Shown here: piece by piece, positions 46,139 through 54,847 of the stretch
Numbering within the stretch: the stretch's first letter is position 1
Layout of the letters: the number at the start of each line of letters is the position of its first letter
The notes under the pieces: model-generated
What the model was told of the DNA's origin: nothing
Seen by the model: the letters and a program-made list of their open reading frames with translations, nothing else
Databases searched by the model: none
Made by a program: the position numbers and the translations under genes
NCBI RefSeq assembly: GCF_000828655.1
Contig: NZ_AP014509.1
Span: forward strand, 1,736,001-1,800,000
Direction: 5' to 3'
DNA from: Thermotoga caldifontis AZM44c09
GTDB taxonomy: Bacteria; Thermotogota; Thermotogae; Thermotogales; DSM-5069
Length of the DNA: 64,000 bases

Positions 46139-46215
46139 TGGTGGCGGCGGTGGGACTCGAACCCACGACATAGTGATTATGAATCACTCGCTCTGACCAT
46201 CTGAGCTACACCGCC
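46139..46215 (-). tRNA. tRNA-Met (anticodon CAU)
   Basis: 77 bases with encoded CCA. The 5' acceptor strand GGCGGTG pairs with CGCCGCC (one G-U). The anticodon loop TTCATAA on a 5-bp stem gives CAU. The first acceptor pair is G-C, so it is not an initiator tRNA of the usual type. Elongator Met is most likely; a lysidine-modified tRNA-Ile(CAU) cannot be fully excluded by eye. Confidence 0.9.
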
Positions 46216-46270
46216 ACTCACCATGTATGATACCACAACACTGTGTCGGGTTCAAGTAACCCCGCAATCC

Positions 46271-47512
46271 TTATCTGGCCAAGATCAATATCAGATCGTT
46301 CACGTTCGTTCCCGTTGGTCCTGTGATCAGAAGATCGCCCGCAATTTTCAGAGCTTCGTAGGAGTTGTTGTCTTCGAGCAGTTCAGCTGGATCAAAACCT
46401 GCATCCTTGATTCTTTGCACCGTTCTTCCGTCCACGATGCCACCTGCGGCGTCCGTGGGACCATCGGTGCCGTCCGTGCCGACCGAACAGACGACGACGT
46501 TTTCAAGACCCGCTATTTTGATCGCCGAAGCGAGTGCAAGCTCTTGGTTTCTTCCACCCTTCCCTTTGCCTTTCACACGCACGACGGTCTCTCCACCTAA
46601 CACGATGGCGCACGGTTTTTTCAAAGGTCTTTCGTGCAGGACGATCTCTCTCGCGATCGCACCGATGAAGAAACCCGCTTCTTTGGCTTCACAGTCCAGA
46701 CTGCTGGTCAGAATCGTCGCGCTGTAACCGAGCCTGCTGGCAACTTCGGCGGCCTTCTCACACGCCAGCTTCACGTCCGCGATGATGTAACTTTCCACGT
46801 TCGAAAGCTGTTTCGGTGTTTCTTCTTTCAGCTCTTCGAGAACGTTCTCATCGACCTTGATGTTGTATCTTTCAAGTATCCTCAAAGCATCTTCACAGCT
46901 GCTCGCATCCGGGTGCGCCGGGCCCGACGCGATCACGTCGAGCCTGTTCGAAAGAACGTCTGAAAGGATCAGGCACACGACACGTGCGGGCTGAACCTTC
47001 TGCGCGAACCTGCCACCCTTCACTTCGGAAAGATGTTTCCTCACGGCGTTGATCTCTTCTATGTTCGCACCGCTCCTCAAAAGCTGGTCCGTGATGTTTT
47101 GAAGTTGCTGCAGCGTGACAGTGCCTTTTGGTTTTTCGAACAGTGCAGATCCACCGCCTGAAACCAGAAACAGGACGGTGTCTTTCTCGCTCAGACCTTC
47201 AACGATCTCGAGCGCACGCTCCGTGGCTTTGATCGTGTTCTCGTCGGGTATGGGATGACCGGCTTCGTAGATCTCCAGATTCTCTATCTCGCCTTCGCTG
47301 TGGCCGTACTTGGTGATGACGATGCCTTTCTTTATCTTTTCTTTCAGCGTCTCTTTCGCCGCCTTCGCCATGCGCCAGGCAGCCTTTCCTATGGCTACGA
47401 GCACGACGTTCGACAGTTCCAGTTCCTCAAGCTTTTTCCTCACCGCAACGTCTGGAAGGACGAACCCGATGGTTTCTTCAACGATCGTCAGAGCGTCCTG
47501 CCTAAGGTTCAT
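46271..47512 (-). CDS. Glycerate 2-kinase (MOFRL family)
   Basis: A 413-residue kinase phosphorylating D-glycerate to 2-phosphoglycerate, as shown for the Thermotoga homologue. Visible motifs: VAIGKAAWRMAKAA, YEAGHPIPDENT, LFLVSGGGSALFEKP, LILSDVLSNRLDVIASGP and the MOFRL-domain GRNQELALASAIKIAG and VGTDGTDGPTDAAGGIVDG. It feeds glycerate from serine or sugar-acid breakdown into glycolysis. The ATG overlaps the stop of the upstream membrane-protein gene (ATGA). Confidence 0.95.
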   Translation of the reverse strand: MNLRQDALTIVEETIGFVLPDVAVRKKLEELELSNVVLVAIGKAAWRMAKAAKETLKEKIKKGIVITKYGHSEGEIENLEIYEAGHPIPDENTIKATERALEIVEGLSEKDTVLFLVSGGGSALFEKPKGTVTLQQLQNITDQLLRSGANIEEINAVRKHLSEVKGGRFAQKVQPARVVCLILSDVLSNRLDVIASGPAHPDASSCEDALRILERYNIKVDENVLEELKEETPKQLSNVESYIIADVKLACEKAAEVASRLGYSATILTSSLDCEAKEAGFFIGAIAREIVLHERPLKKPCAIVLGGETVVRVKGKGKGGRNQELALASAIKIAGLENVVVCSVGTDGTDGPTDAAGGIVDGRTVQRIKDAGFDPAELLEDNNSYEALKIAGDLLITGPTGTNVNDLILILAR

Positions 47513-48093
47513 ACTTTTCTCTCCCTGAAGAGTTTTTCTGCGAAGCGGATTGCGAAGTAACTTCCGAAGATGTTGAAGATCAGATCAAACATCGTATCGT
47601 CCAAGCCTCGCTGAGCGTTCAAACTGAAGAGTTTGTCCGCAACGAATTCGGAAATTTCCCACAGCACACCCGCGAAATTCGCAAGAAGAAAAGATACGAA
47701 GCGAGACAGTCTTTCACTGAGCGCACTCCAGTATTTCGAATCTTGGCTCAGGACAAAACAAAAGGTGCACGCGATGATGAACGAACCGAAGAAGTGCAGC
47801 GCTTTGTCCCAGAGGGGTACGAGATCGTAGAATCTGAGAAAATGACCGAAGAAAGAGTGGAACACCAGATGGAGCTTGAGGAGCTTTCTGAGTCCGTCGG
47901 ACAGTTCCTGCCGGACGATGCGTTCGTAGATGTCGATGAACCTGTCAGCGAAGACGTAAACGAAATAACCAATACTCTGAACGAGCCTCCCGAAGAGGAG
48001 GCTCGCCACGAAAGGTACGAGCAACAGGATGGAGAAAAACGTTTCCACAGTTCTACTGAGTGAAAACTTTCTCTCAGCTTCCACGTGCCGCAC
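47509..48093 (-). CDS. Integral membrane protein (DUF2238/VanZ-like topology)
   Basis: A 194-residue protein with about five hydrophobic helices. WDKALHFFGSF, GVLWEISEFVADKLF and GLDDTMFDLIFNIFGSYFA are conserved-looking polar/aromatic motifs within membrane helices that resemble the DUF2238 group. Function unknown. Start: GTG ten bases after GAGGTG. It lies between the amidohydrolase (14-base gap) and glycerate kinase genes in the same direction. Confidence 0.7.
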   Translation of the reverse strand: MRHVEAERKFSLSRTVETFFSILLLVPFVASLLFGRLVQSIGYFVYVFADRFIDIYERIVRQELSDGLRKLLKLHLVFHSFFGHFLRFYDLVPLWDKALHFFGSFIIACTFCFVLSQDSKYWSALSERLSRFVSFLLANFAGVLWEISEFVADKLFSLNAQRGLDDTMFDLIFNIFGSYFAIRFAEKLFRERKV

Positions 48094-48107
48094 GGTTCGA
48101 GAACACC

Positions 48108-49370
48108 TCAGAGCAAGTTCTTGATTATCTCTCCTTCTTTGATAACCATGACTACGTTTTCTTTGTTCATCAGCGATTCCACATCTTCAAGCGGATTCTT
48201 TTTCAGAACTATCATGTCTGCCAGCTTGCCCACTTCTATTGTACCAACCTGTCTGGAAAGACCAGCAGCTTCCGCCGCGATCTTTGTGGCGCAAACCAGC
48301 GCTTCTTCCGGTTTCATCCCGAGCTTCTGTACGAACAGAACGATCTCGAGCGCGTTGTCGCCATGTCTGAAAGCCTTCGTCCCGCCGAGAAAGTCCGTCC
48401 CGGTGGCGAGTTTGACACCGCGCTGGTACGCGAGTTTTATGTTTTCAACGTGAGCTTTGTAAACTTCCTCGGATTTCTTCAAGCCCCATTCGGGTATGCC
48501 TATCTCTTTCCCATAGCGCATGATGTGCTCAACGATCGAGAGCGTCGGAACAACTATGGCATCGAATTTCTTTGCCAGTTCACAGCACTCTTCGTCTATG
48601 TATATGCCGTGCGCGATGACTTTGACCCCTGCCAGCAGTGCGTTCTTGATCCCTTCGGTTCCCTGCGCGTGGGAATGAACGAACTTACCCGCGTGCCTCG
48701 CCTCCTGAACGATGGCTTCGATCTCTTCTTTCGTGAACTGCACCTGTTCCGGTCTGTCCCTCTCCGACAGGACTCCGCCCGTGGACATGATCTTTATGAA
48801 ATCTGCCCCGCAGCGCAAAGCGTACCTCGCAGCTTTTCGACATTCGTCCACACCGTCGCAGATGAGCGAACCGAACGGAGTTTTGAATCTGGAACTCCTT
48901 GGATCGACGTATTCGATGGGCAGATAGTGCGCATCGCCATGACCGAAGGTCTGTGAGAGCGAATGGCCCGCAGCGACGATCCTCGGTCCAACGATCGTCT
49001 TCTCCTGAACCGCCTTTTTCAGGTTCACCGCAATGGAACCACCCGCGTCTACGATCGTTGTGAAACCTGCTCCGATGAGGGATTCCAGATCCTTCACGGC
49101 GCGTGCAACGAGCGTTTCGTAAGGAACCAGTAAATGTTCTTTGATCGTGTCACCCGAGCGCATGCCTGTCAGGTGCAGATGCGCATCGATGAGACCGGGC
49201 ATGAGGAAGAAACCGTCAAGGTTGATACGGAAAAAGTCGGCGGGGATCGTGGTTGAATCTGCCTCAGACACTTTCACGATGCGGCCCTTCTCCACGAGCA
49301 CGGTGGCATTCTCAAGGATGGAACCGTCGCCAACGAACAGTGTGGCGTTGAGCAACGCGAAACGTTCCAC
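48108..49370 (-). CDS. Amidohydrolase family protein (prolidase/imidazolonepropionase-like)
   Basis: A 420-residue metal-dependent hydrolase. The N-terminal β-sandwich is followed by the TIM barrel with H64-x-H66 in LIDAHLHLTG, a lysine in DFIKIMSTGG that is a candidate carboxylated metal bridge, histidines in FVHSHAQGTEG and VIAHGIYID, and the aspartate in LATGTDF. This is the architecture of Xaa-Pro dipeptidase-like amidohydrolases; the substrate is not clear. Start: GTG five bases after GGGAGGTG. In the NamZ/ABC operon it could cleave an amide in an imported peptide or muropeptide, an inference from context. Confidence 0.87.
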   Translation of the reverse strand: MERFALLNATLFVGDGSILENATVLVEKGRIVKVSEADSTTIPADFFRINLDGFFLMPGLIDAHLHLTGMRSGDTIKEHLLVPYETLVARAVKDLESLIGAGFTTIVDAGGSIAVNLKKAVQEKTIVGPRIVAAGHSLSQTFGHGDAHYLPIEYVDPRSSRFKTPFGSLICDGVDECRKAARYALRCGADFIKIMSTGGVLSERDRPEQVQFTKEEIEAIVQEARHAGKFVHSHAQGTEGIKNALLAGVKVIAHGIYIDEECCELAKKFDAIVVPTLSIVEHIMRYGKEIGIPEWGLKKSEEVYKAHVENIKLAYQRGVKLATGTDFLGGTKAFRHGDNALEIVLFVQKLGMKPEEALVCATKIAAEAAGLSRQVGTIEVGKLADMIVLKKNPLEDVESLMNKENVVMVIKEGEIIKNLL

Positions 49371-49448
49371 AAAAACACCTCCCTCAATTAGCAGTGCGAA
49401 CTTTTTCAGATATGATAGCTCGATCTGCGTGTTTCGTCAAGGGCAAAC

Positions 49449-50519
49449 TTACTTCAAGTTGCAGGCTATCTCCACCAGCTCGTAGCTACGACTTCCAAGG
49501 CCGATCCGTTCCGCGTAGGCGAGTTGAGTCTCCCACTGTACGTTCGGATGGGCCTTCAGGAAGGGATCTTCATTCGCGGCTTTCAAGATCAGATCCATGC
49601 ACGCCTGATCGAGCGCGACGGGATCTGTGCTCACCGCGATGCCGATGTCCGGTGCGACGGCGGGCCTGTTCATGTGCCAGCAGTCGCAATCCGGTGAGAC
49701 GTTCATGATGAAATTGATGAACAGAGCCCTCTTGTCTTTCAACACGGCCTTCGCGTACTCGACCATCTTCATGCTCAAAAGCTCAGTCGAATCGCTCCAA
49801 ACAGGTTCCACGGCTCCGTAGTTGCACACCGCAACGCACTGGCCACAGCCGATACAGATCGTGTAATCGATCTTCGCCACTTTCACGACCTTGATGGCCC
49901 CGGTTGGACAGAACCTTTCACACGTTCGACACGAGACGCAACGCTCTTCGACAACCCTGGGTTTCGATTCGGAATGCTGCTCGAGTTTGCCCTGTCTGGA
50001 TGCACAACCCATGCCGACGTTTTTGAGCGTGCCTCCAAAACCCGTCTGCTCGTGACCTTTGAAGTGAGTGACGAAGATCAGAACGTCCGCCAGCGCGATC
50101 GCAGAGGCGATCTTCGCCTCTTTGACGTATTTTCCATCTACCTTTACAGGCACGTACTCACTACCTTTCAGACCATCGGCGATGATCACCGGTGCTCCAA
50201 CGACATCCATCGTGAAACCGTTGAGGTACGCGTTCAGAAGGTGGTCCACCGCGTTGCTGCGGTGACCCGTGTACAGTGTGTTGGCGTCCGTTAAAAAGAC
50301 CTTCGCGCCGGAAGGCTTCAATCTATCGACCAGCACTCGAAGGTACTGCGGCCTGATGAACGCGAGATTGCCGTACTCACCGAAGTGCACTTTTATAGCA
50401 ACGAATTCGTCTTTCTTCGCTAAAGAATCCACAGCGACCTTGTCGAGCAGGAGAGAGAATTTCTGTAGCAGGTTCATGTTGCTGTTGGTGGTCATGTCCG
50501 TGAAATAAACTTTCGACAC
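49449..50519 (-). CDS. DUF362 domain protein with 2[4Fe-4S] ferredoxin domain
   Basis: A 356-residue protein. DUF362 motifs are visible (VAIKVHFGEYGN, TDANTLYTGHRS, HFKGHEQTGFGGTLKNVGMG). Within the chain at about 190-240 are two ferredoxin clusters, CVSCRTCERFC and CIGCGQCVAVC. A CDCWHM motif follows. Proteins of this family are widespread in anaerobes and their reaction is unknown; an electron-transfer role is likely. The GTG start has AAGGAGGT at seven bases. It lies 14 bases after the NamZ-like gene. Confidence 0.88.
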   Translation of the reverse strand: MSKVYFTDMTTNSNMNLLQKFSLLLDKVAVDSLAKKDEFVAIKVHFGEYGNLAFIRPQYLRVLVDRLKPSGAKVFLTDANTLYTGHRSNAVDHLLNAYLNGFTMDVVGAPVIIADGLKGSEYVPVKVDGKYVKEAKIASAIALADVLIFVTHFKGHEQTGFGGTLKNVGMGCASRQGKLEQHSESKPRVVEERCVSCRTCERFCPTGAIKVVKVAKIDYTICIGCGQCVAVCNYGAVEPVWSDSTELLSMKMVEYAKAVLKDKRALFINFIMNVSPDCDCWHMNRPAVAPDIGIAVSTDPVALDQACMDLILKAANEDPFLKAHPNVQWETQLAYAERIGLGSRSYELVEIACNLK

Positions 50520-50533
50520 GCGGTAGACCTCCT

Positions 50534-51694
50534 TCAATACAGTCTGTACTTTTCCACTCTGCGAGCGAAGTCAGAGGATTCTTCAATCCAGATTCTATCA
50601 AAGTCTCTCGACGTGGCACCCTCATCGATCGCCTTTCTGTAAAGATCGCTCCCGATGAGCAGATCGAAGTGATATCTCTCCGTCTCATCGTGCACGTAGC
50701 TGTCCCATTTGAAATCGTGCGGGTGGAGCTTCTTCAAGCAGGCGATGACGTCGATGGCGAGATGCAGTGGCTTTATCTTTCTTTTTTCGGTCACGAAGAA
50801 CTCGAGCCCTTTACAGAGCAGGCCAGACAGTTTGAACGCGAAAGGAACGAAGTACCTCTCTCTGAACGCCACACCTTCGTGGTTGAACTTCTTCAGTTCC
50901 TCGTACAGCTTCGACGAATCGATCCACGGTGCGCCGATGAATTTGAACGGATGTGTCGTTCCGCGCCCAACAGAGACGTTCACACCTTCCAGCAAACAGA
51001 AACCAGCGTAGAGTATCGTGTGTTCGAGCGAAGGTAGATTTGGCGAAGGCGTGTTCCACAGTAAGCCCGTCTCATCGAAGTAACTCTCCGGATCGTAGTT
51101 CTCCATTCTCACGACTTCGAGATCGACGTTCATGCGAAACTCCTGATTCAAATAGTTGGCGAGTTCTCCGACCGTCAGACCGTACCTGAGCGCGAGTCCG
51201 TAACCTCCCACGAAGCTTTCGAACCCTTCTCTCATGGTTGGACCTTCGATCCTTCTGGAAAGCGGGTTCGGCCTGTCCAGGACAACGAACTTGATGTTTC
51301 GCTTACCGCACTCTTCCATGCAGTACGCCATCGTGTAAATGTAGGTGTAAAAACGAAGACCCACATCCTGAATGTCGTAGATCAGCACGTCCAGATCCGA
51401 GAGCATCTCAGAGGTTGGTCTCACCGTCCGACCGTACAGCGAATGAATCTTTACACCGTACTTCGGCTCGACATCGCCCGAAACCTTCGCTCCATCCGGT
51501 GCGGCGGTGAAGATGCCGTGTTCGGGTCCAAAGAGTTTGACGAGCTTCAGACCCTTCCCTATGAAAAGATCGACGTTCCTCTTCAGTTCACCGTCGATGC
51601 CCGTGGCGTTGGTGATCAGACCGATCCTCAAATTTCTGTAGCGCTCGGCGTGTTTTTCCAGAAACACATCCAGGCCAAGTTTGACGGTCTTCAC
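50534..51694 (-). CDS. NamZ-like DUF1343 protein (putative exo-β-N-acetylmuramidase)
   Basis: A 386-residue member of the DUF1343/YbbC family, now linked to exo-N-acetylmuramidase activity (GH171). Family phrases: RIGLITNATGIDG, LFGPEHGIF, VKIHSLYGRTVRPT, DIQDVGLRFYTYIYTMAYCME, VLDRPNPLSR and the GRGTTHPFKFIGAPW region. No signal peptide is visible, so it probably acts in the cytoplasm on an imported sugar. The GTG start overlaps the stop of the upstream permease gene. The adjacent ABC sugar transporter supports MurNAc-glycoside uptake as the role. Confidence 0.88.
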   Translation of the reverse strand: MKTVKLGLDVFLEKHAERYRNLRIGLITNATGIDGELKRNVDLFIGKGLKLVKLFGPEHGIFTAAPDGAKVSGDVEPKYGVKIHSLYGRTVRPTSEMLSDLDVLIYDIQDVGLRFYTYIYTMAYCMEECGKRNIKFVVLDRPNPLSRRIEGPTMREGFESFVGGYGLALRYGLTVGELANYLNQEFRMNVDLEVVRMENYDPESYFDETGLLWNTPSPNLPSLEHTILYAGFCLLEGVNVSVGRGTTHPFKFIGAPWIDSSKLYEELKKFNHEGVAFRERYFVPFAFKLSGLLCKGLEFFVTEKRKIKPLHLAIDVIACLKKLHPHDFKWDSYVHDETERYHFDLLIGSDLYRKAIDEGATSRDFDRIWIEESSDFARRVEKYRLY

Positions 51695-52518
51695 TTTATC
51701 GCCCCCTGCGTCATACCGGCGATGAAGAACCTTGAGAAGATCAAAAACAGTATCACCGTGGGTGCTATCGACAGGGTGAGTCCTGCAAACAGCAAGGGCC
51801 ACTGGATCGAATACTCACCAAAAAAGATGGACACGGCGAGCGTTATGGTCGCCTTGGAACGATCGTTTATCAGGATCAGGGGGAAGAAGAAATCGTTCCA
51901 GACGTTCACGAAGGTGACTATTGCGACTATGGAGAGCGCAGGTTTGACAAGTGGAAGGATGAGCTTGTAATAGATGTATCCAACACCTGCCCCATCCATC
52001 CTGGCCGCTTCGCACAGCTCGTTTGGAACTGCATCGATGAAGTTCTTAAGGATGAAGATCGAAAAAGGTAGATTGGTCGAAGCATATACCAGAACGAGCC
52101 CCGCCAGGGAGTTCGTCAAATTCAGATTCCGAAGCAGAACGAATATGGGGATCACTGCGAGCCTTGCAGGCAAAGCGAGCCCCAGCATGGTGTAGAGGAA
52201 CATACCCCTCCTGAAAGAAAAATCGTACTTCGAGATCATGTACGCGAACATGCTCGCAAGTAGAATGACGATCAAGACCGTCACGCTCGCAACGATCAGA
52301 CTGTTCCTGTAACCTGTACCTATGTTCGCAAACTTCCATGCCTTGGCGAAGTTGTCAAACCTGAAGGTCGATGGGAGAGAGAAAGGTTTCATGAAGAGTT
52401 CTCTCATGGACTTGAAGGAGTTCAGCACCATCATCGCGAACGGTACGACTATGATCAAAGCGTAGATGGTCAGAAACACATAACTGAGAAATTTTCCAGC
52501 CTTCGTGAACCTCACCAT
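51691..52518 (-). CDS. Carbohydrate ABC transporter permease (MalG type)
   Basis: A 275-residue CUT1-family permease with six membrane helices. The EAA loop reads EAARMDGAGVGYIYYKLILPLVKPA, and YALIIVVPFAMMVLNSFKS marks the first helix. It overlaps the upstream permease gene by 7 bases and the NamZ-like gene by 4. No ATPase is encoded in the operon, as is common for CUT1 transporters that share an MsmK-like ATPase. Confidence 0.92.
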   Translation of the reverse strand: MVRFTKAGKFLSYVFLTIYALIIVVPFAMMVLNSFKSMRELFMKPFSLPSTFRFDNFAKAWKFANIGTGYRNSLIVASVTVLIVILLASMFAYMISKYDFSFRRGMFLYTMLGLALPARLAVIPIFVLLRNLNLTNSLAGLVLVYASTNLPFSIFILKNFIDAVPNELCEAARMDGAGVGYIYYKLILPLVKPALSIVAIVTFVNVWNDFFFPLILINDRSKATITLAVSIFFGEYSIQWPLLFAGLTLSIAPTVILFLIFSRFFIAGMTQGAIK

Positions 52519-53414
52519 GATCTTTCTCTCCCTTCGACCAAAAAGACGTAAAGGATAGAAAGTGGCATGACGATGGCGAAGATGAAAACCGTAACGGCGG
52601 CACCGAGCCCCATGTCGACGTACGCGCTACCCAGTCCTCCGAACGCGGTGCGGTAGAAGACGGTGCCGAGCACGTCCGTCTTCCTGAAAGGACCTGCCTG
52701 AACTCCCGTCATCGCGTAGACCATGTCGAAAACGTTGAAACTACCTATGAAAAGCAAGGTCAAAAGCGTCCTGAATGTGGGTAAAACCATCGGAAAGACG
52801 ATGCGCGAAGCGATCTTCCAGTTGCTCGCCCCATCGATGTACGCAGCTTCGATCAGATCCGGTGGGATGTTCAAAATCGCTGCGAGGATCACCAGAACGT
52901 AAAAGCCAAGGTGTCTCCACACGTTCACCAGGATAATGCTCGTCAGGGCGGTCGAAGGATCACCCAGCCATGGCCTTGCCAGAGCTTTCAAACCCACGAG
53001 TTTCAAAAAACTGTTCACGAGTCCTATCTGCGGATTGAGAAAAAGGCTCCACATGAACCCAACGATCACCAGCGGGATCATGTTCGGCATGTAAACCACT
53101 GTGCGGAACAGTTTCGCACCCTTCAGCTTGCTCGCCAGAAGGAAGGCTATCAGAAAGCCCAGGCCCAGCTCGAGAACGGTCGCGAGTGAAAAGAAATAGA
53201 CGTTGTGGAAAAAGGCGTTGAAGACTTCTTTTGAAAAATTACCAAACAGCATCTCCCTGAAATTCTTCAACCCGACGAAGATCTTTGGTCCCACACCCTT
53301 CCACGAGTAGAAACTCAGAGCCAGACTATCCAGCAACGGATAGACTACGAACAGACTGTAGAGGATCAGCGCAGGCAGAGTGAAAAGAAGAACGTACTTT
53401 GTCCTGACCTTCAT
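52512..53414 (-). CDS. Carbohydrate ABC transporter permease (MalF type)
   Basis: A 300-residue CUT1-family permease with six membrane helices. The EAA loop is EAAYIDGASNWKIASRIVFPMVLPT. The N-terminus MKVRTKYVLLFTLPALILYSLFVVYPLLDSL is typical. I place the start at the ATG in this phrase; the longer reading begins inside the upstream hairpin. Confidence 0.92.
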   Translation of the reverse strand: MKVRTKYVLLFTLPALILYSLFVVYPLLDSLALSFYSWKGVGPKIFVGLKNFREMLFGNFSKEVFNAFFHNVYFFSLATVLELGLGFLIAFLLASKLKGAKLFRTVVYMPNMIPLVIVGFMWSLFLNPQIGLVNSFLKLVGLKALARPWLGDPSTALTSIILVNVWRHLGFYVLVILAAILNIPPDLIEAAYIDGASNWKIASRIVFPMVLPTFRTLLTLLFIGSFNVFDMVYAMTGVQAGPFRKTDVLGTVFYRTAFGGLGSAYVDMGLGAAVTVFIFAIVMPLSILYVFLVEGRERSW

Positions 53415-53440
53415 CGCACGTTCACCCCGATTTTTGAAAA

Positions 53441-53460
53441 CCCCAGCCCGAAGGCTGGGG
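53441..53460 (-). terminator. Intercistronic hairpin between the binding-protein and permease genes
   Basis: ccccagcc / ggctgggg with loop cgaa. On the minus strand it is followed by TTTTC. It falls 11 bases after the binding-protein stop and probably limits read-through into the permease genes. Confidence 0.75.
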
Positions 53461-53471
53461 CACACTCCGAT

Positions 53472-54719
53472 TCACTTTCCGAGTCTCTTCTTGAGTGGTT
53501 CGTACCACTGAGATATGGCTTCCTGAGCTCTCTTCGAGAGTTCCTCGGGCGTGATCCTACCTGCGTACATCTCCTGCATGCCCGGGCTCAACACATCGTC
53601 GTAGAGCGAAGGCTTCTGGGTGACGAACACAGAACCCACCCAGTACACGTACGGAGAGGCGTGGTTGAGGTACACGTCCACGATTTCTTCGAGCAGTGGA
53701 ACTTTCGGAAGCTGGGCACCGGAGACTGCGGGGATGTTGTACGTGACGTTGGCGAAGATGGTGCCGAATTTTGGCGTCGCGCAGAATTTCAGAACTTCGA
53801 TCGAATCGCTGAGGTTCTTGACGTTCGAGGTGAGCGTTATGGCTCCGTCCATGTAGACGTACGCGTACGGTTTTTGATCTTTCGAAACAGGTGGAACCAT
53901 GAAATAACCCACGTTGATGTCCGGATTCAAATTCTTCCAGTTCTGATAACCCCAGATGCCGTAGAAGACCATGGCGGCCTGACCGAAAGCGAAAGCGGCG
54001 TCCATGTCCGTCGTGGAGTTCGCCAGGAAACCATCCTGATAGTAAACTTTGAGCTCGTTGAGCCTGCGGTTCAGGTCCGTGAACTTCGGATCAAGAAAGT
54101 CGGTTTCTCCATCGATCAACTTCTTGATCCACTCAGGCCCCAGCACACTCACACCGCACATGGCGTGTTGCATCGCCAAAGCCCATGCCTCTTTACCAGG
54201 TATGAAGAAAGGAGTGATACCGTTCTTCTTCAAAGTTTTGGCGATCTCAACGAGCTCGTCCCAGGTCTCAGGTTCCCTCAGTTTGAACTTGTCAAAGTAA
54301 TCTTTGTTGTAGAATATGCCCACCACTTGTACCGCGAACGGCACACCGTACTTCTTACCCTGATAGGTCACGGACTTGAGGATCGTTTCTGAGAAGTTCG
54401 AAAAGTCGACGTATCCGTCAATGGGCAGATACAGTCCGTTCTCGATCATGGTCTGCGTTCAGCCGGGAAGCTTTCTCGAGTAAACGATGTCCGGACCCGT
54501 ACCCGTTTGGAGCGCGACGGTTATCTTTGCATCGTATTCGGTCGGAGCGAACGCCGTGAAGTTGATCTTGATGTCCTTACCCATCTTCCTCAGTTCCTGC
54601 TCGACCTGTTTCCACACATCTGCGTCCTGACTTCTCCAGCTCCAGATGGAAACTTCTCCCGCAAGCAGTACCACACACAACGCGACCACAAACAACACCA
54701 GCAGTTTTCTCATATCCAC
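53472..54719 (-). pseudogene. Sugar ABC transporter substrate-binding protein interrupted by one in-frame TGA
   Basis: A CUT1 extracellular binding protein of about 415 codons with a signal peptide (MDMRKLLVLFVVALCVVLLA). Residues 1-86 (54719-54462) and the remainder (ATG at 54449 to 53472) are in the same frame, separated only by TGA at 54461-54459 and three sense codons. The sequence runs ...GPDIVYSRKLPG, stop, TQTMIENGLYLPID..., so an Arg, Gly or Trp codon would restore the family pattern. There is no frameshift, and codon use and conservation on both sides look intact. Possible causes are a recent point mutation, a sequencing error or read-through. The C-terminal part lacks a signal peptide if translated alone. 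Confidence 0.8.
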
Positions 54720-54743
54720 ACCCCCTGTGGTTGAGTCTGATTT

Positions 54744-54749
54744 ATTATA
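54744..54749 (-). promoter_or_regulatory. -10 element upstream of the sugar ABC operon
   Basis: A perfect TATAAT on the minus strand, 25 bases before the binding-protein start. No convincing -35 hexamer is found at 16-18 bases, which would fit an activator-dependent promoter. Confidence 0.45.
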
Positions 54750-54822
54750 TCAAAAAGACAAACTGGGTAAGATGAACGTATCAAGGTGGCGAGTCTGACC
54801 AAAAACTTCATTGCTGTGCTGC

Positions 54823-54828
54823 TATAAT
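54823..54828 (+). promoter_or_regulatory. -10 element upstream of the Wzi-like gene
   Basis: TATAAT, 20 bases before the start codon. The region 17 bases upstream (caaaaa) is not a good -35 match. Confidence 0.45.
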
Positions 54829-54847
54829 TCTGTCAGGAGTGATGTTT

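Noticed and set aside
45842-46188. N-terminal extension of secG through the tRNA-Met gene
   Set aside because: The extra residues are a translation of tRNA and terminator sequence; the GTG at 46076 has a perfect ribosome binding site.
54459-54461. Selenocysteine codon in the sugar-binding protein
   Set aside because: No bSECIS-like stem-loop is evident right after the TGA, the family has no selenoproteins known to me, and a single point change explains it.
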